From positions 1,240,001-1,304,000 of the forward strand of contig OY762937.1 in NCBI GenBank assembly GCA_963667005.1: a stretch of 64,000 nucleotides of DNA. The letters are read 5' to 3'. Positions 19,040 to 26,928 of this stretch are shown piece after piece. This DNA comes from G963662605 sp963667005. Lineage in GTDB: Bacteria > Bacteroidota > Ignavibacteria > Ignavibacteriales > Ignavibacteriaceae. Numbering within the stretch: the stretch's first letter is position 1; the number at the start of each line of letters is the position of its first letter. A program made the translations under genes and the position numbers. Below the pieces are notes generated by a model. That model did no database searches. It was not told where the DNA came from and saw nothing but the letters and a program-made list of their open reading frames with translations.

Positions 19040-19601
19040 TGGAGATTTTCTGGAAGAACTTCTTCAGGAAGCCGAACAAAAAGAAGAACAGCAGACGGAG
19101 GCTTATTATGACCTGCTTTTATTGCAAGTCAAACAGATGCAGGAACAAATAGGCTATAACTTTGCCGAGGCTGAAAAAGAGGTTCAACTGATTAAGCAGT
19201 GGGCTTTGAACAAGAATCATGCCTTGCAGGTTAAGATCGATTTTATAGAAAAGAAACTCGAGTATTTTACAAAAGAGAAAGGCCAGAAGACAATAGACCT
19301 TCCTCATGGAGTTTTACGCTATTATAAAAAACCTGACAAGGTCGAGATTAGTGACATCGATCTGTTTCTGAAGAACGCAAAGCCTGAAATGCTTAGCGTA
19401 GTACCGGAAACCATTAAGCCTGACATAACTAAGATCAAAGCTTATCTCAAGGGTCATAAGGCTCCTCCGGGTGTATTGGTTATCGCAGGCAAAGAAGAAT
19501 TTACTTATAAACTAAACAACGGAAAGGATAACGAAAATGGCGGACAGGAAGAAACTGGATATTCAGTTGAACCAGCCTACGAAAATAGAACTGCTGTTTG
19601 A
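19029..19601 (+). CDS. Gam-like host-nuclease inhibitor / DNA-end-binding protein
   Basis: A 190-residue protein with a long N-terminal coiled coil (about 1-75), then the characteristic strand segment TIDLPHGVLRYYKKPDKVEI and a C-terminal domain, matching phage Mu Gam-like proteins. Gam binds double-stranded DNA ends as a Ku-like dimer and blocks RecBCD-type degradation of linear phage DNA. A strong GAGGAGG site precedes the ATG. It overlaps the peptide upstream and the gene downstream, forming an early-type phage operon with the next two genes. Confidence 0.75.
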   Translation: MANDGDFLEELLQEAEQKEEQQTEAYYDLLLLQVKQMQEQIGYNFAEAEKEVQLIKQWALNKNHALQVKIDFIEKKLEYFTKEKGQKTIDLPHGVLRYYKKPDKVEISDIDLFLKNAKPEMLSVVPETIKPDITKIKAYLKGHKAPPGVLVIAGKEEFTYKLNNGKDNENGGQEETGYSVEPAYENRTAV

Positions 19602-19998
19602 TAAACCGACCACCGGGACTTCGCAGTTCGGAGAATATTATCTCTACGCGGTTCGTAATGGTGATGGCAGCTCGGAATACTCGTTCTTTGCGCCTCCTGA
19701 AGTGCATGAGAAGCTCAAGGAGCTCAAGAAAGGCAGCAAGGCGGTAATCACCAAGACTGCCATTCAGAAAGGCTCTAAGATACTCACAAACTACGAAGTT
19801 GAGGTGCTGGATGCAAAAGTATCAGCCCCTGATACTGTAGTGACTGGCAAAGACTCGTATTTTGAAGCGATGCTAATAAGTTATGAGGATGCCATGAAGA
19901 TACAGGAGAAACTGAACGGAATGGTCGATGTAAACCGCATTGCCATCACACTTTTTATCGCAAGATCAAAAGTTATTGGCAACGGATTTGGAGGGTAA
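19537..19998 (+). CDS. Phage protein of unknown function after Gam
   Basis: A 153-residue protein overlapping the Gam-like gene by 65 bases in another frame; AAAGG precedes its ATG. The N-terminal 90 residues read as a beta-rich domain (strands around IELLFDKP, YYLYAVRN, KAVITKTA, NYEVEVLD), compatible with an OB-fold; the C-terminal part is helical. An OB-fold next to Gam would suit single-strand DNA binding, but this is a guess from strand pattern and position only. Confidence 0.65.
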   Translation: MADRKKLDIQLNQPTKIELLFDKPTTGTSQFGEYYLYAVRNGDGSSEYSFFAPPEVHEKLKELKKGSKAVITKTAIQKGSKILTNYEVEVLDAKVSAPDTVVTGKDSYFEAMLISYEDAMKIQEKLNGMVDVNRIAITLFIARSKVIGNGFGG

Positions 19999-19999
19999 C

Positions 20000-20755
20000 A
20001 TGACAACTGACATTGACAAGAAACTCTGGAAGTACCTATTTCCCGTACAAGAGAAAGGTGTGTATTTTGAGGGTGAGGATGGCACTGCCGTGCTTACTCC
20101 AGAATATAAAGCCATTACCCGCGAAGATAACGGGAAGCTCATCTCAGTTATGAATAATACCTATCAGCTGATCCCGAACAGTGAGATCATTAAACCTTTG
20201 ATGGAGCAGCTACATAATCTTGATTCACAATGGATCATCGATCCAAGTCACAGCTATGTAGAAGATAACCGTATGAGACTCCAGGTGACATTCCCGGACC
20301 TGACATTCTATGACGGTAGAAGTGACATTGCGCTTTCACTATTCCTTCATAATAGCTATGATGGAAGCGAAGGTGTCAGGATGTTCTGGGGCGCGATTAG
20401 AGGTATCTGCTCGAACGGCATGATCTTCGGCAAGGTTCTCGGGCGCTACTACCGGAAGCATACAAGCGGCTTTCAATTGGACAATCTTGTGGAGCAGGTT
20501 CAAATGACCTATGATCAGATACCGGTGATAAAGGAGCGCATTGACATTCTCCAGAATATTGGCGTATCTAAAACTCTTGCTGAATCAGTCGAAAAGCAAT
20601 TCGGCAAGAGTGTCGCGAAGTATGTCCAGGAACAGCCGTCCCCAGAATCACAATGGATACTTTACAATTACCTTACCTGGTACATCAGCCACATTGTTGA
20701 TGTTCGGATGAGAGCAGCATATCAGATCAAAGTGAGTAAGTTGTTCGGTTTATAA
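20000..20755 (+). CDS. DUF932 phage/plasmid-like protein
   Basis: The ATG at 20000 follows GGAGGG and lies 1 base after the upstream stop; a longer frame from 19940 lacks a site. The 251-residue product matches the DUF932 family of phage and plasmid proteins: NNTYQLIPNSEI near the N-terminus, a strand-rich middle with LSLFLHNSYDGSEGVRMFWG and a GICSNGMIFG motif, then helices. DUF932 proteins are widespread in mobile elements and often sit beside recombination genes. Their biochemical role is not established. Confidence 0.75.
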   Translation: MTTDIDKKLWKYLFPVQEKGVYFEGEDGTAVLTPEYKAITREDNGKLISVMNNTYQLIPNSEIIKPLMEQLHNLDSQWIIDPSHSYVEDNRMRLQVTFPDLTFYDGRSDIALSLFLHNSYDGSEGVRMFWGAIRGICSNGMIFGKVLGRYYRKHTSGFQLDNLVEQVQMTYDQIPVIKERIDILQNIGVSKTLAESVEKQFGKSVAKYVQEQPSPESQWILYNYLTWYISHIVDVRMRAAYQIKVSKLFGL

Positions 20756-20810
20756 TAATGATTATGCAAACATATTTTTGGCAAAAACATCTAAAATTAG
20801 TTACTTTTGA

Positions 20811-21030
20811 GTGTGGGAAAGCTGTAAGGCTTTACCTTGGATTTGTAAAATACGTTTGCGTAGTCTTACGCATAGTTCTGTCGTGAAAACTGGCACTTTT
20901 CAAGTACACAAGGACATGCGGGTAGGACTGCGTTCAGTTATCTGGACGCGGCCTATCTTTTTCGTATTGTATACAGGCATGCCAGTGCCTCACGACATAC
21001 ATCAAAGTAGGTTCGTGTCCTTTTTTATTT
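20811..21030 (+). ncRNA. Candidate structured RNA with pseudoknot potential
   Basis: This gene-free stretch is dense in complementary segments. I see TGCGTA/TACGCA (20857-20862/20867-20872, loop GTCT); TGTCGTG (20879-20885) with CACGACA (20991-20997); ACTGGCA (20889-20895) with TGCCAGT (20980-20986); an inner hairpin GGTAGG (20921-20926)/CCTATC (20952-20957) topped by GCGTTCAG (20930-20937)/CTGGACGC (20942-20949); and AAGGACATG (20910-20918) with CGTGTCCTT (21014-21022), which crosses the outer helix and ends in a T-run. A 77-codon frame here is not protein-like. I match it to no known RNA family. Confidence 0.5.
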
Positions 21031-21052
21031 ATAACAAATCATGAGGTATAAA

Positions 21053-21736
21053 ATGAAAAACAGTGTTGGTGCTCTAGTCATTGCTCTAGCTGTAGTGGTG
21101 CTGATTTCAGGATGCAGTAAAAAGCCCGGTTCAGTTGTTGAAGATTTTTATAAAGCTAAAACCTGGGATGAGAAGCAGGCATTCATTCTTGATGCAAATG
21201 GGCTAAAAGAAAATGATGTTTATGATGAAGATGCGATTTATAAAATTGAAGACATCAAATTTTTGAAAAAAATTGATGATGCGTCTTCGGTCTACAAGGC
21301 AGCTTTAGTTATTAATAAAAATGGTAAGGAATCAAAGAAAACCCAGAAGTTTCTTATCAAAAAAGTGGGCGAAAACGAAAAGATAGACTTCAAAACGATG
21401 ATCGGATACAATGAGTTGAGTTTGGATCAGTTTACAATGGCTCAAGCACCGATACCACAAAAATTTTGGGTTCGGGTTGATGTACATTCTGTATATTACA
21501 ACTTATATAAAGTTCGGGCTGTAGAAGTTCTTGAAAGACATAGTCCTGGTGATTATGCTATCATCCTGACAAAAAATTCTACTCCTGATGAACTAAAAAT
21601 CTATGATATCGCCTTAGCTAATAAGAACGGAAAAATATTGATTCAAACCTCAAAAATTGTTCCCAATGTTCTTGGTACGCGGGTTTTACAGAATGTGAAA
21701 CTGATACAAGAATCTAATCAATGTGATGAAGACTAG
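21053..21736 (+). CDS. Lipoprotein of unknown function
   Basis: The start at 21053 is preferred over 21041 because GAGGT lies just before it. Residues 1-21 form a lipoprotein signal: basic start, hydrophobic stretch, lipobox ISGC with Cys21 as the lipidated residue. The mature part begins SKKPGSVVEDFYKAKTWDEKQAF, like periplasmic DUF4878-type lipoproteins that open with a helix before a cystatin-like fold. It is 227 residues in total. A terminator follows at 21857. Why a phage-like element carries it is unclear; surface or superinfection roles are possible but not shown. Confidence 0.65.
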   Translation: MKNSVGALVIALAVVVLISGCSKKPGSVVEDFYKAKTWDEKQAFILDANGLKENDVYDEDAIYKIEDIKFLKKIDDASSVYKAALVINKNGKESKKTQKFLIKKVGENEKIDFKTMIGYNELSLDQFTMAQAPIPQKFWVRVDVHSVYYNLYKVRAVEVLERHSPGDYAIILTKNSTPDELKIYDIALANKNGKILIQTSKIVPNVLGTRVLQNVKLIQESNQCDED

Positions 21737-21856
21737 AATCAATCAAGGCTAAAGTTGATTACACCCATTATTGTGTTTCAGGTTTGTTTGACCAGTTCAC
21801 AATCATCATGGTGATGTATAAAAAAATCATTCGCTTTAACATAATGTAAATTAAAA

Positions 21857-21887
21857 AAAGCCGTCAGTTATTGCTGGCGGCTTTAGC
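21857..21887 (+). terminator. Intrinsic terminator after the lipoprotein gene
   Basis: AAAGCCGTCAG (21857-21867) pairs with CTGGCGGCTTT (21874-21884) around a TTATTG loop, with one G-T pair. The stem is flanked by A-rich sequence on the left and ends in TTT on the right, so it could act in both directions, though only rightward genes are adjacent. Confidence 0.6.
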
Positions 21888-21904
21888 ATTATTCTGGAGG
21901 ATAT

Positions 21905-22534
21905 ATGATAGCCTCAACAATAAAAATGCCAACCAAAATAGTTATTCTTGTACTTGTGGCATTGATTGCTCTGTATGCTGGATTCAAGTTTTGTGAAAGC
22001 TTGTTCTGGTATAAATTCACCGCCGTAAAACAAATACCGGCCATTAACAAAGAAGCTTGCGCAGTTATTGATTCGGCGATACGACAAGAAGCCGTAGACA
22101 GAGATTGGGTTCATAATGGTATGGGCGTGGTTTCGGTGGAACGGATTGCAGATGTGACCAATAAGGTTATCGCGGATAGGCTTGAGTACTCGTTTTCGGG
22201 TAGCACTGCGGATCCGAATACGGCATGGCGAATACGCAAGGTTAATTGTTCAGGATATGCAGCCGTTCAGGTTGCAATGCTGAATCATATTTTCAAAGAG
22301 TATTGCCTAGACTATGTAGCCGAATGGCATTGCGGCAAAGTGTTTTGGGGTAATTACCGTTTGGGTAACATCGCTAAAATGCTCCCTTCAGGTTATTCAG
22401 GTTGGCAGGGTGGTCACTGCTATACGGTAGTGTACCACAAAGAAGACGTTAAACACGAACATCCGTGGTTTCCAGACGCGTGTTTCTACGACGTCTTGGG
22501 AACTGGTTGGCTAGTTAGCAAAGAAGAGCGTTAA
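21905..22534 (+). CDS. Membrane-anchored transglutaminase-like protein
   Basis: A 209-residue protein with one hydrophobic segment at about residues 10-32 and an outside domain that carries a Cys-His-Asp order typical of transglutaminase/papain-like folds: NCSGYAAVQ (candidate nucleophile Cys), GGHCYTVV (candidate His) and FYDVLGT (candidate Asp). CTGGAGG precedes the ATG. Such domains can cleave or cross-link peptides, or act as inactive scaffolds. It lies between two terminators and so is probably transcribed alone. The assignment rests only on motif order. Confidence 0.55.
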   Translation: MIASTIKMPTKIVILVLVALIALYAGFKFCESLFWYKFTAVKQIPAINKEACAVIDSAIRQEAVDRDWVHNGMGVVSVERIADVTNKVIADRLEYSFSGSTADPNTAWRIRKVNCSGYAAVQVAMLNHIFKEYCLDYVAEWHCGKVFWGNYRLGNIAKMLPSGYSGWQGGHCYTVVYHKEDVKHEHPWFPDACFYDVLGTGWLVSKEER

Positions 22535-22548
22535 GCTCTTCTTTTAAC
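22521..22548 (+). terminator. Intrinsic terminator overlapping the stop codon
   Basis: AAGAAGAGC (22521-22529) and GCTCTTCTT (22535-22543) form a perfect 9-bp stem with loop GTTAA that includes the TAA stop codon of the preceding gene. The right arm runs into TTAACTT. The codons for the last residues thus double as a terminator arm. Confidence 0.55.
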
Positions 22549-22812
22549 TTAATCGCCAAAAGAGGATATTGAAAAAATTCCAAATAAAAAAATTTTCAGT
22601 TGATCATGGGGGTGGGTTATTAGATCGACTTCTCGGAATCTGGTGCCATGATGCGGGATAGTGTATGGGACCAGAATCTCCAATGAGAAATTTAGATCCA
22701 AGACTTAATGTAATTTCATAGAGGATTCTAAATTCAGGGGCATTTCGCCTACCGAAAGAAATTGCTATTTTAATATTTAGATTGAGTAATATTTAATTAA
22801 GGAATGATTTTT

Positions 22813-24735
22813 ATGATAGAACGATTTTCATTTTTATCCAAGATTCCTTATGACCAGTTCTTGATAAAGAATTCGATATTAGGAGCTTCTAATATCACAA
22901 ATAACCCAACGCAAGCATTAATCAGCTCTGTACTTTACTCAGGCAATGTAAATTTAGCTGGCACCATCAGAAGTTCGCAGGAAATATCTAATGCGGTTAC
23001 AACGTCTTCGGCACAAACAGTTACTGCGATCAATTCTTCAACTGGCACATTGTCAAACAAAATAAGTAATGTGGCTTTGGCTAACTTATTTGGCTCACTA
23101 ATGGTTGTTGGAGCTGTTGCAATTGCCTCAAAATACATTGGGGGAAAGCTAGATAATATTTCAGCAGGAATTGATAATATCTCAATTGGAATAGATCGAT
23201 TGGGATCTCAATTTACGGAAGGGTTTTCTCTACTATCAACAAAATTGGATATTAATAATAATGTATTGAGTGGTATTAGAGAGCAGTTAGAGAAAATTTA
23301 TGAAACACTTAAATCACCCACCGTAACGAAGGCAACCGAATGGCGGGATTTGGGTCTTAAGAGGCTGGGAGCCGGATTATATCCCGAAGCAATTGAGGCT
23401 TTCACGAAATCAATCGAATACGAGTCTACTGATCCAATAGCAAATTTAATGCTTGGCAAACTGTACCTTGATGCGGTTGATAAAGACTTTAATTATCACA
23501 ATCCTTCTGTAGCGGCAGAGTTTTTTTCGAGGGCCGTACGTTATTCTTGGGCATCATTAAAAGAAGTCCCGGCGCTTAAAGATGTATATATTGAAGCGCT
23601 CTATTTAGGAAGCATTTCGACAATGTTAAAAGCTTCTAAGCTGATGAATTTGGATGCTAATTCAGAAGACATCCCAAGATTTCTTCGAAGCGCATTAGAC
23701 TTGATTAATGAGTTATTGAAGACGGACCCGCTGCATAGACAGGGGAAATATCAAAAAGCGAAATTAAATTTGTTGTTAGGTGACAAGAAGCAGGCTTTTG
23801 ATTTACTGAATGAACTTATCGAGATTGATTCAAGTTTCTTATTCGCAATATTTAGAGACAATGATTTTATAAAATATTCTGAAATTGGACGTTTGTTAAT
23901 ACGAAAATATGATAAAAAATATACTTCTTCGCTTATATTATTAAGCACTGCTTTTTATGATATGGTTGAAGAAGTTAAAATGTATAAGTTAGATATTCCT
24001 GAGGAAGTCTATGAATGGTTAAAAAACGAAAACATTGAAACTAAACAAAAAGGACTACCTTATTTACAGAATCTGACCCTGTTGGATTGCATAAACAAGC
24101 AGTTGGATTACAACAATATATTTTCACGTGCAAATAATGAATTAAAAGTAATAATATTAGAATATAAAAATATCTGGGACAAGGCCTACGAGGAGCATTT
24201 ATCAAAATACAGTTCATTATTGAAGCAAATCGATATGGACTATATTCACGAATCACTTTTCCCACAAAAGAAATTAAAATCAATTGAGGATATCGAATCC
24301 TGCTATAAAGATCTTTGTAATAAAAAAACACAATATCCAGCTAAGTTTGACCCTGGGGTTATTGCTGACTTAGTCGAATTAGCCAAAGTTTCAAAGGAGG
24401 CAGGTAATATTGTTAGAGACTATAATAATTTGATGCAATTAGGTGGCCGAGAGTTTTGGCGGGGGATAGGTAGGGCTAATTACTCCCCAGAAAGTTTTTT
24501 AATGAGGTATAGGTTATATACCTTGGTATTTTTCTTGTCTGTCGCAATTGGGGCGATATTGCAGAACAACGCCGGACTCATTTTCTTTTTTGTTACCTGT
24601 ATTGGAGGAGTAGTGCTTGCAAATTATTACATGCTCAAACGTTTCAAGAACAAATATTATGAATCTAGAATAAGCTGGAAGCTCGACAATTTTTCGAACG
24701 ATTATAAGCAATTTATATTGAGCAAATTATTCTGA
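22813..24735 (+). CDS. TPR-containing membrane protein, unknown function
   Basis: The ATG at 22813 is chosen because AAGGA lies 9 bases upstream; an ATG at 22804 abuts that site. The 640-residue protein has a hydrophobic segment near residues 77-97, a coiled-coil-like stretch with repeated DNIS/GID motifs, a TPR-like region from about 177 to 225 (WRDLGLKRLGAGLYPEAIEAF), a long helical middle, and two hydrophobic segments near 570-610 before the C-terminus. It is probably an inner-membrane protein with a large cytoplasmic helical domain. No enzyme motif is visible, and it may be element cargo. Confidence 0.6.
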   Translation: MIERFSFLSKIPYDQFLIKNSILGASNITNNPTQALISSVLYSGNVNLAGTIRSSQEISNAVTTSSAQTVTAINSSTGTLSNKISNVALANLFGSLMVVGAVAIASKYIGGKLDNISAGIDNISIGIDRLGSQFTEGFSLLSTKLDINNNVLSGIREQLEKIYETLKSPTVTKATEWRDLGLKRLGAGLYPEAIEAFTKSIEYESTDPIANLMLGKLYLDAVDKDFNYHNPSVAAEFFSRAVRYSWASLKEVPALKDVYIEALYLGSISTMLKASKLMNLDANSEDIPRFLRSALDLINELLKTDPLHRQGKYQKAKLNLLLGDKKQAFDLLNELIEIDSSFLFAIFRDNDFIKYSEIGRLLIRKYDKKYTSSLILLSTAFYDMVEEVKMYKLDIPEEVYEWLKNENIETKQKGLPYLQNLTLLDCINKQLDYNNIFSRANNELKVIILEYKNIWDKAYEEHLSKYSSLLKQIDMDYIHESLFPQKKLKSIEDIESCYKDLCNKKTQYPAKFDPGVIADLVELAKVSKEAGNIVRDYNNLMQLGGREFWRGIGRANYSPESFLMRYRLYTLVFFLSVAIGAILQNNAGLIFFFVTCIGGVVLANYYMLKRFKNKYYESRISWKLDNFSNDYKQFILSKLF

Positions 24736-24818
24736 ATTTTTGTTTTTAAAATATAAGTTTGTGTCTCTAATTGTTGCCATCAAAACCACTAGGATTAAAA
24801 TTTTCTGGGTAATAAAAG

Positions 24819-24998
24819 TTATAGCTGTCCAAAAAAGTCACTTATATCAAACCACATCTCAGAGATTTTACCATCTTCATCCTGAAGAGTAAGTCTATCA
24901 TAATACCGTTCGCCAACGTGATATAGCCCCTGAGATATCAGAATCCAGTTTTTCTCTATAATATCGAAGCAGCGGTGGACAAGAAAGTATTCGGCCAT
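24819..24998 (-). CDS. Small protein of the leftward operon (59 residues)
   Basis: The start at 24998 is set by an AGAAGGA site just upstream of ATG on the minus strand; a longer frame from 25082 lacks one. The product begins MAEYFLVHRCFDII and ends ISDFFGQL. It is soluble, acidic and unrecognised. It is the last of four short leftward genes that share one promoter at 25930-25958. Confidence 0.5.
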   Translation of the reverse strand: MAEYFLVHRCFDIIEKNWILISQGLYHVGERYYDRLTLQDEDGKISEMWFDISDFFGQL

Positions 24999-25059
24999 TA
25001 TTCCTTCTCTTTCAGACCTAGCACCTACTATTTTAATTGCTCGTTTTAACGAGGTCCCA

Positions 25060-25239
25060 TTACCACCTTTGTAATTTAACACAAAAATGCCCCTCCTTTA
25101 TTTGTTCATTAGCCAGATAGTTATGCACTTTCGAGAAAACTTCACGAAAGATAGTGTCAGCCGGCCTCTTGGCCAGCTGATCCATGTATATTTTTTCCGC
25201 TTTGGTTAATGGTTTGGGGTTAAACAGCCGTTTCTTCAT
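25060..25239 (-). CDS. Small protein of the leftward operon (59 residues)
   Basis: The start at 25239 is preferred because AGGAGGG stands 4 bases before the ATG, one of the strongest ribosome binding sites in the window. The peptide is basic at its start (MKKRLFNPKPLTKAEKIYM) and helical after that. It overlaps the end of the upstream gene by 20 bases. Its function is unknown; size and setting fit an early phage-type gene. Confidence 0.55.
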   Translation of the reverse strand: MKKRLFNPKPLTKAEKIYMDQLAKRPADTIFREVFSKVHNYLANEQIKEGHFCVKLQRW

Positions 25240-25471
25240 GATGCCCTCCTTTAATGTACTTATCGCGACAATGCCTGACAACAAAAGGTGTTATCTCATA
25301 GCCCAGCATCTCTGACAATTTTATTGATGCAATGTACATGCCATGCTGATGAAAAATTTTTCTAAGTGTTTCTTCGCCAATAGCCTGAAACAACTTGTAG
25401 CTTTCACTGTACGATATGTCCCTCGGCTTTCTGGTTTTCGGGTAATGGTGGTGTATTTCCCCCTTTTTCAT
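25220..25471 (-). CDS. Small protein of the leftward operon (83 residues)
   Basis: An AGGAG site 5 bases before the ATG at 25471 supports this start. The 83-residue product has a basic, His-rich N-terminus (MKKGEIHHHYPKTRKPRD) and a helical body (SYKLFQAIGEETLRKIF). It has some look of a small DNA-binding protein, but no defined helix-turn-helix is clear. It lies 77 bases after the first gene of the operon and overlaps the next. Confidence 0.5.
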   Translation of the reverse strand: MKKGEIHHHYPKTRKPRDISYSESYKLFQAIGEETLRKIFHQHGMYIASIKLSEMLGYEITPFVVRHCRDKYIKGGHHEETAV

Positions 25472-25548
25472 TTTATCTCCTGATTAATTTCACTAATTAA
25501 TTGATTTCCCGTTATATTTTGATTTGTTTTATCAGCATCAAAGGCTCT

Positions 25549-25902
25549 CTACCGGGGTCTTGGATCATTCTTATAGAGCTCTTTGAGGCTAATTGCCACA
25601 TAGATATTCGGCGAATCTTCAATTTTTTTGTACGGAATTCCAAGGCAAATTACTGCGGCAATAAAGCTTCCATTGCATACATATGTATTTAATTCTCGCT
25701 CTACGATGTGTTTTATGCCATAGCTTGTACATTGGCGATTCATTGTTTTTTGCACTTTCTTGTTTCTCAGCCACTCGATGCAGGTTTCAATTTGCCGCAA
25801 ATAGTCGCCTTCGAATTTGTCGTGTGTCTTGAAAGTTCTTGGTCCTTCGATGCCGAAAGGTGTTAAAGCCGGTTGTTGTTTTAATATATCTTGGATGTTC
25901 AT
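25549..25902 (-). CDS. First gene of the leftward operon; conserved mobile-element protein
   Basis: A 117-residue protein starting at the ATG whose first base is 25902, with GGGA upstream and the promoter/operator directly in front. The segment with YGIKHIVERELNTYVCNGSFIAAVICLGI matches a pattern I associate with uncharacterised proteins of plasmids and integrative elements, which end in a conserved NG-F-AA core. No catalytic motif is seen. As the promoter-proximal gene under a palindromic operator, it may be tightly controlled and expressed early. Confidence 0.6.
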   Translation of the reverse strand: MNIQDILKQQPALTPFGIEGPRTFKTHDKFEGDYLRQIETCIEWLRNKKVQKTMNRQCTSYGIKHIVERELNTYVCNGSFIAAVICLGIPYKKIEDSPNIYVAISLKELYKNDPRPR

Positions 25903-25915
25903 ATCATTCCCCGAT

Positions 25916-25958
25916 TAGTTTATACGTATAGTATAGACTAATTAATTGGCATTGTCAA
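25916..25958 (-). promoter_or_regulatory. Consensus sigma70 promoter with overlapping palindromic operator
   Basis: On the minus strand TTGACA (25958-25953) and TATACT (25935-25930) are separated by 17 bases, a near-perfect sigma70 promoter. A 25-bp palindrome spans 25916-25940: left arm TAGTTTATAC, centre GTATA, right arm GTATAGACTA, with 9 of 10 arm positions symmetric. It covers the -10 element and start point, so a bound dimer would block transcription. Its half-site GTATAAAC recurs near 16585, 38461 and 39678. Confidence 0.7.
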
Positions 25959-25982
25959 GCCGGGTGGATAAAATAGTGCAAT

Positions 25983-26012
25983 AAAAAAGGCTCCTGTGGG
26001 GGGACAGGAGCC
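25983..26012 (-). terminator. Strong intrinsic terminator for the HNH gene
   Basis: GGCTCCTGT (25989-25997) and ACAGGAGCC (26004-26012) form a perfect 9-bp stem around a six-G loop (C-loop on the minus strand). On the minus strand the stem is followed by TTTTTT, the classic terminator layout, about 90 bases after the HNH gene stop. Confidence 0.75.
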
Positions 26013-26104
26013 CGCTGTTGTTAGTTTACAGGTCAGGGGAGAAACCTGCAAACGAGGCATTAAAATTTAGAAAAGATTATAATTGAATAAAAGTAAAATA
26101 TTAT

Positions 26105-26536
26105 TCATCGATGTCTTCTGTGCCGCTTTCGTTCCGCAGCCGTTTTGGCATGATGCTCCTGTTTAGTAATAAGTTGCATGTTTGACGGATCATCTTTGCC
26201 ACCTTCAGACAGTGGGATTTTATGATCGACCTCGTATCCGTTCGGAACTCTTTTATACCCATGTTCACGCAAAAACTCTTTCTTAGCTGACTGGCTTCTT
26301 TTTACCTTAGGGTAGCCTGTGGTTTTATACGTTCCGCTGGAATAGTTAGTCCGGTATGTATGGAGGCTGCTGGATCTGGAATGAGTGGAATGACTGTAGG
26401 TTCGTGAGTGTGTGTAAGAATGATAATGGTAGGTTGAATGTGTTCGACTCTTATGGCTACCACCACGATGTCCTCCATTGACAGATGGCGCCACAAGAAA
26501 GATTGAGATTAATATGAGAGATAGAAAATACTTCAT
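26105..26536 (-). CDS. Secreted HNH nuclease-like protein with a His/Ser/Thr/Tyr-rich segment
   Basis: A 143-residue protein with an N-terminal signal peptide (about residues 1-21), a low-complexity segment rich in His, Ser, Thr, Tyr and Arg (about 22-75), and a C-terminal HNH-type domain with YEVDHKIPLSEGG, SNMQLIT and HHAKTAAE, a zinc-less HNH pattern in which EVDH carries the catalytic His. HNH domains cut DNA, so export suggests nuclease action in the periplasm or outside the cell. The promoter and terminator around it indicate a single-gene unit. Confidence 0.7.
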   Translation of the reverse strand: MKYFLSLILISIFLVAPSVNGGHRGGSHKSRTHSTYHYHSYTHSRTYSHSTHSRSSSLHTYRTNYSSGTYKTTGYPKVKRSQSAKKEFLREHGYKRVPNGYEVDHKIPLSEGGKDDPSNMQLITKQEHHAKTAAERKRHRRHR

Positions 26537-26573
26537 GTGGATTTTAATATAATTATGGATATTTTACACGGAT

Positions 26574-26602
26574 TATAGAAATAACACTTTGTAAATACAA
26601 GA
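26574..26602 (-). promoter_or_regulatory. Likely promoter of the HNH gene
   Basis: On the minus strand a perfect TATAAT (26579-26574) stands 17 bases from a TTGTAT (26602-26597). The -10 is consensus, the -35 only partly so. It lies about 40 bases before the ATG of the secreted HNH gene. Confidence 0.45.
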
Positions 26603-26621
26603 CAAATGTTGTGGATTAATT

Positions 26622-26897
26622 ATGAAACTCTTCCGTTACCGTAAACCATCAATAAACACCATTCTCGGGATAACCAAAGCCAAGCGCAGAGCGAAGAAGG
26701 CTCTTGGTATTTACGAGATAACCAAAACAACCAACGCCCCAAAGAATTTTAAGCGGAGGATGCTGCGGCGTGCCGGGTACTATTCAACACCCATGAAGAT
26801 TTTAAGAAATGGCGCTCCCAAAGTCGGGGGTGGTTGTATGGTTATAATCATGACCTATCTTGGAATATTTTTACTATTTTTGTGGATCATCAAGTGA
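26622..26897 (+). CDS. Small basic protein with C-terminal membrane helix
   Basis: A 91-residue protein. The first 65 residues are very basic (KAKRRAKKALG, KRRMLRRAGYY) and the last 20 are hydrophobic (YLGIFLLFLWII), so it is probably anchored in the membrane by its tail with a nucleic-acid- or protein-binding head inside. The form MKLFRYRKPS...RRAGYYS recalls small uncharacterised proteins of plasmids and integrative elements. It is transcribed away from the HNH gene. Confidence 0.55.
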   Translation: MKLFRYRKPSINTILGITKAKRRAKKALGIYEITKTTNAPKNFKRRMLRRAGYYSTPMKILRNGAPKVGGGCMVIIMTYLGIFLLFLWIIK

Positions 26898-26928
26898 TCA
26901 AAGCTTCATACACAAATGGGAGATCATA

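Noticed and set aside
20811..21030. Retron-type msr/msd RNA
   Set aside because: No reverse transcriptase gene is found nearby or elsewhere in the window.
20811..21044. 77-codon open frame between the DUF932 and lipoprotein genes
   Set aside because: No ribosome binding site, a composition unlike the neighbouring proteins, and the stretch is better explained by base-paired RNA segments.
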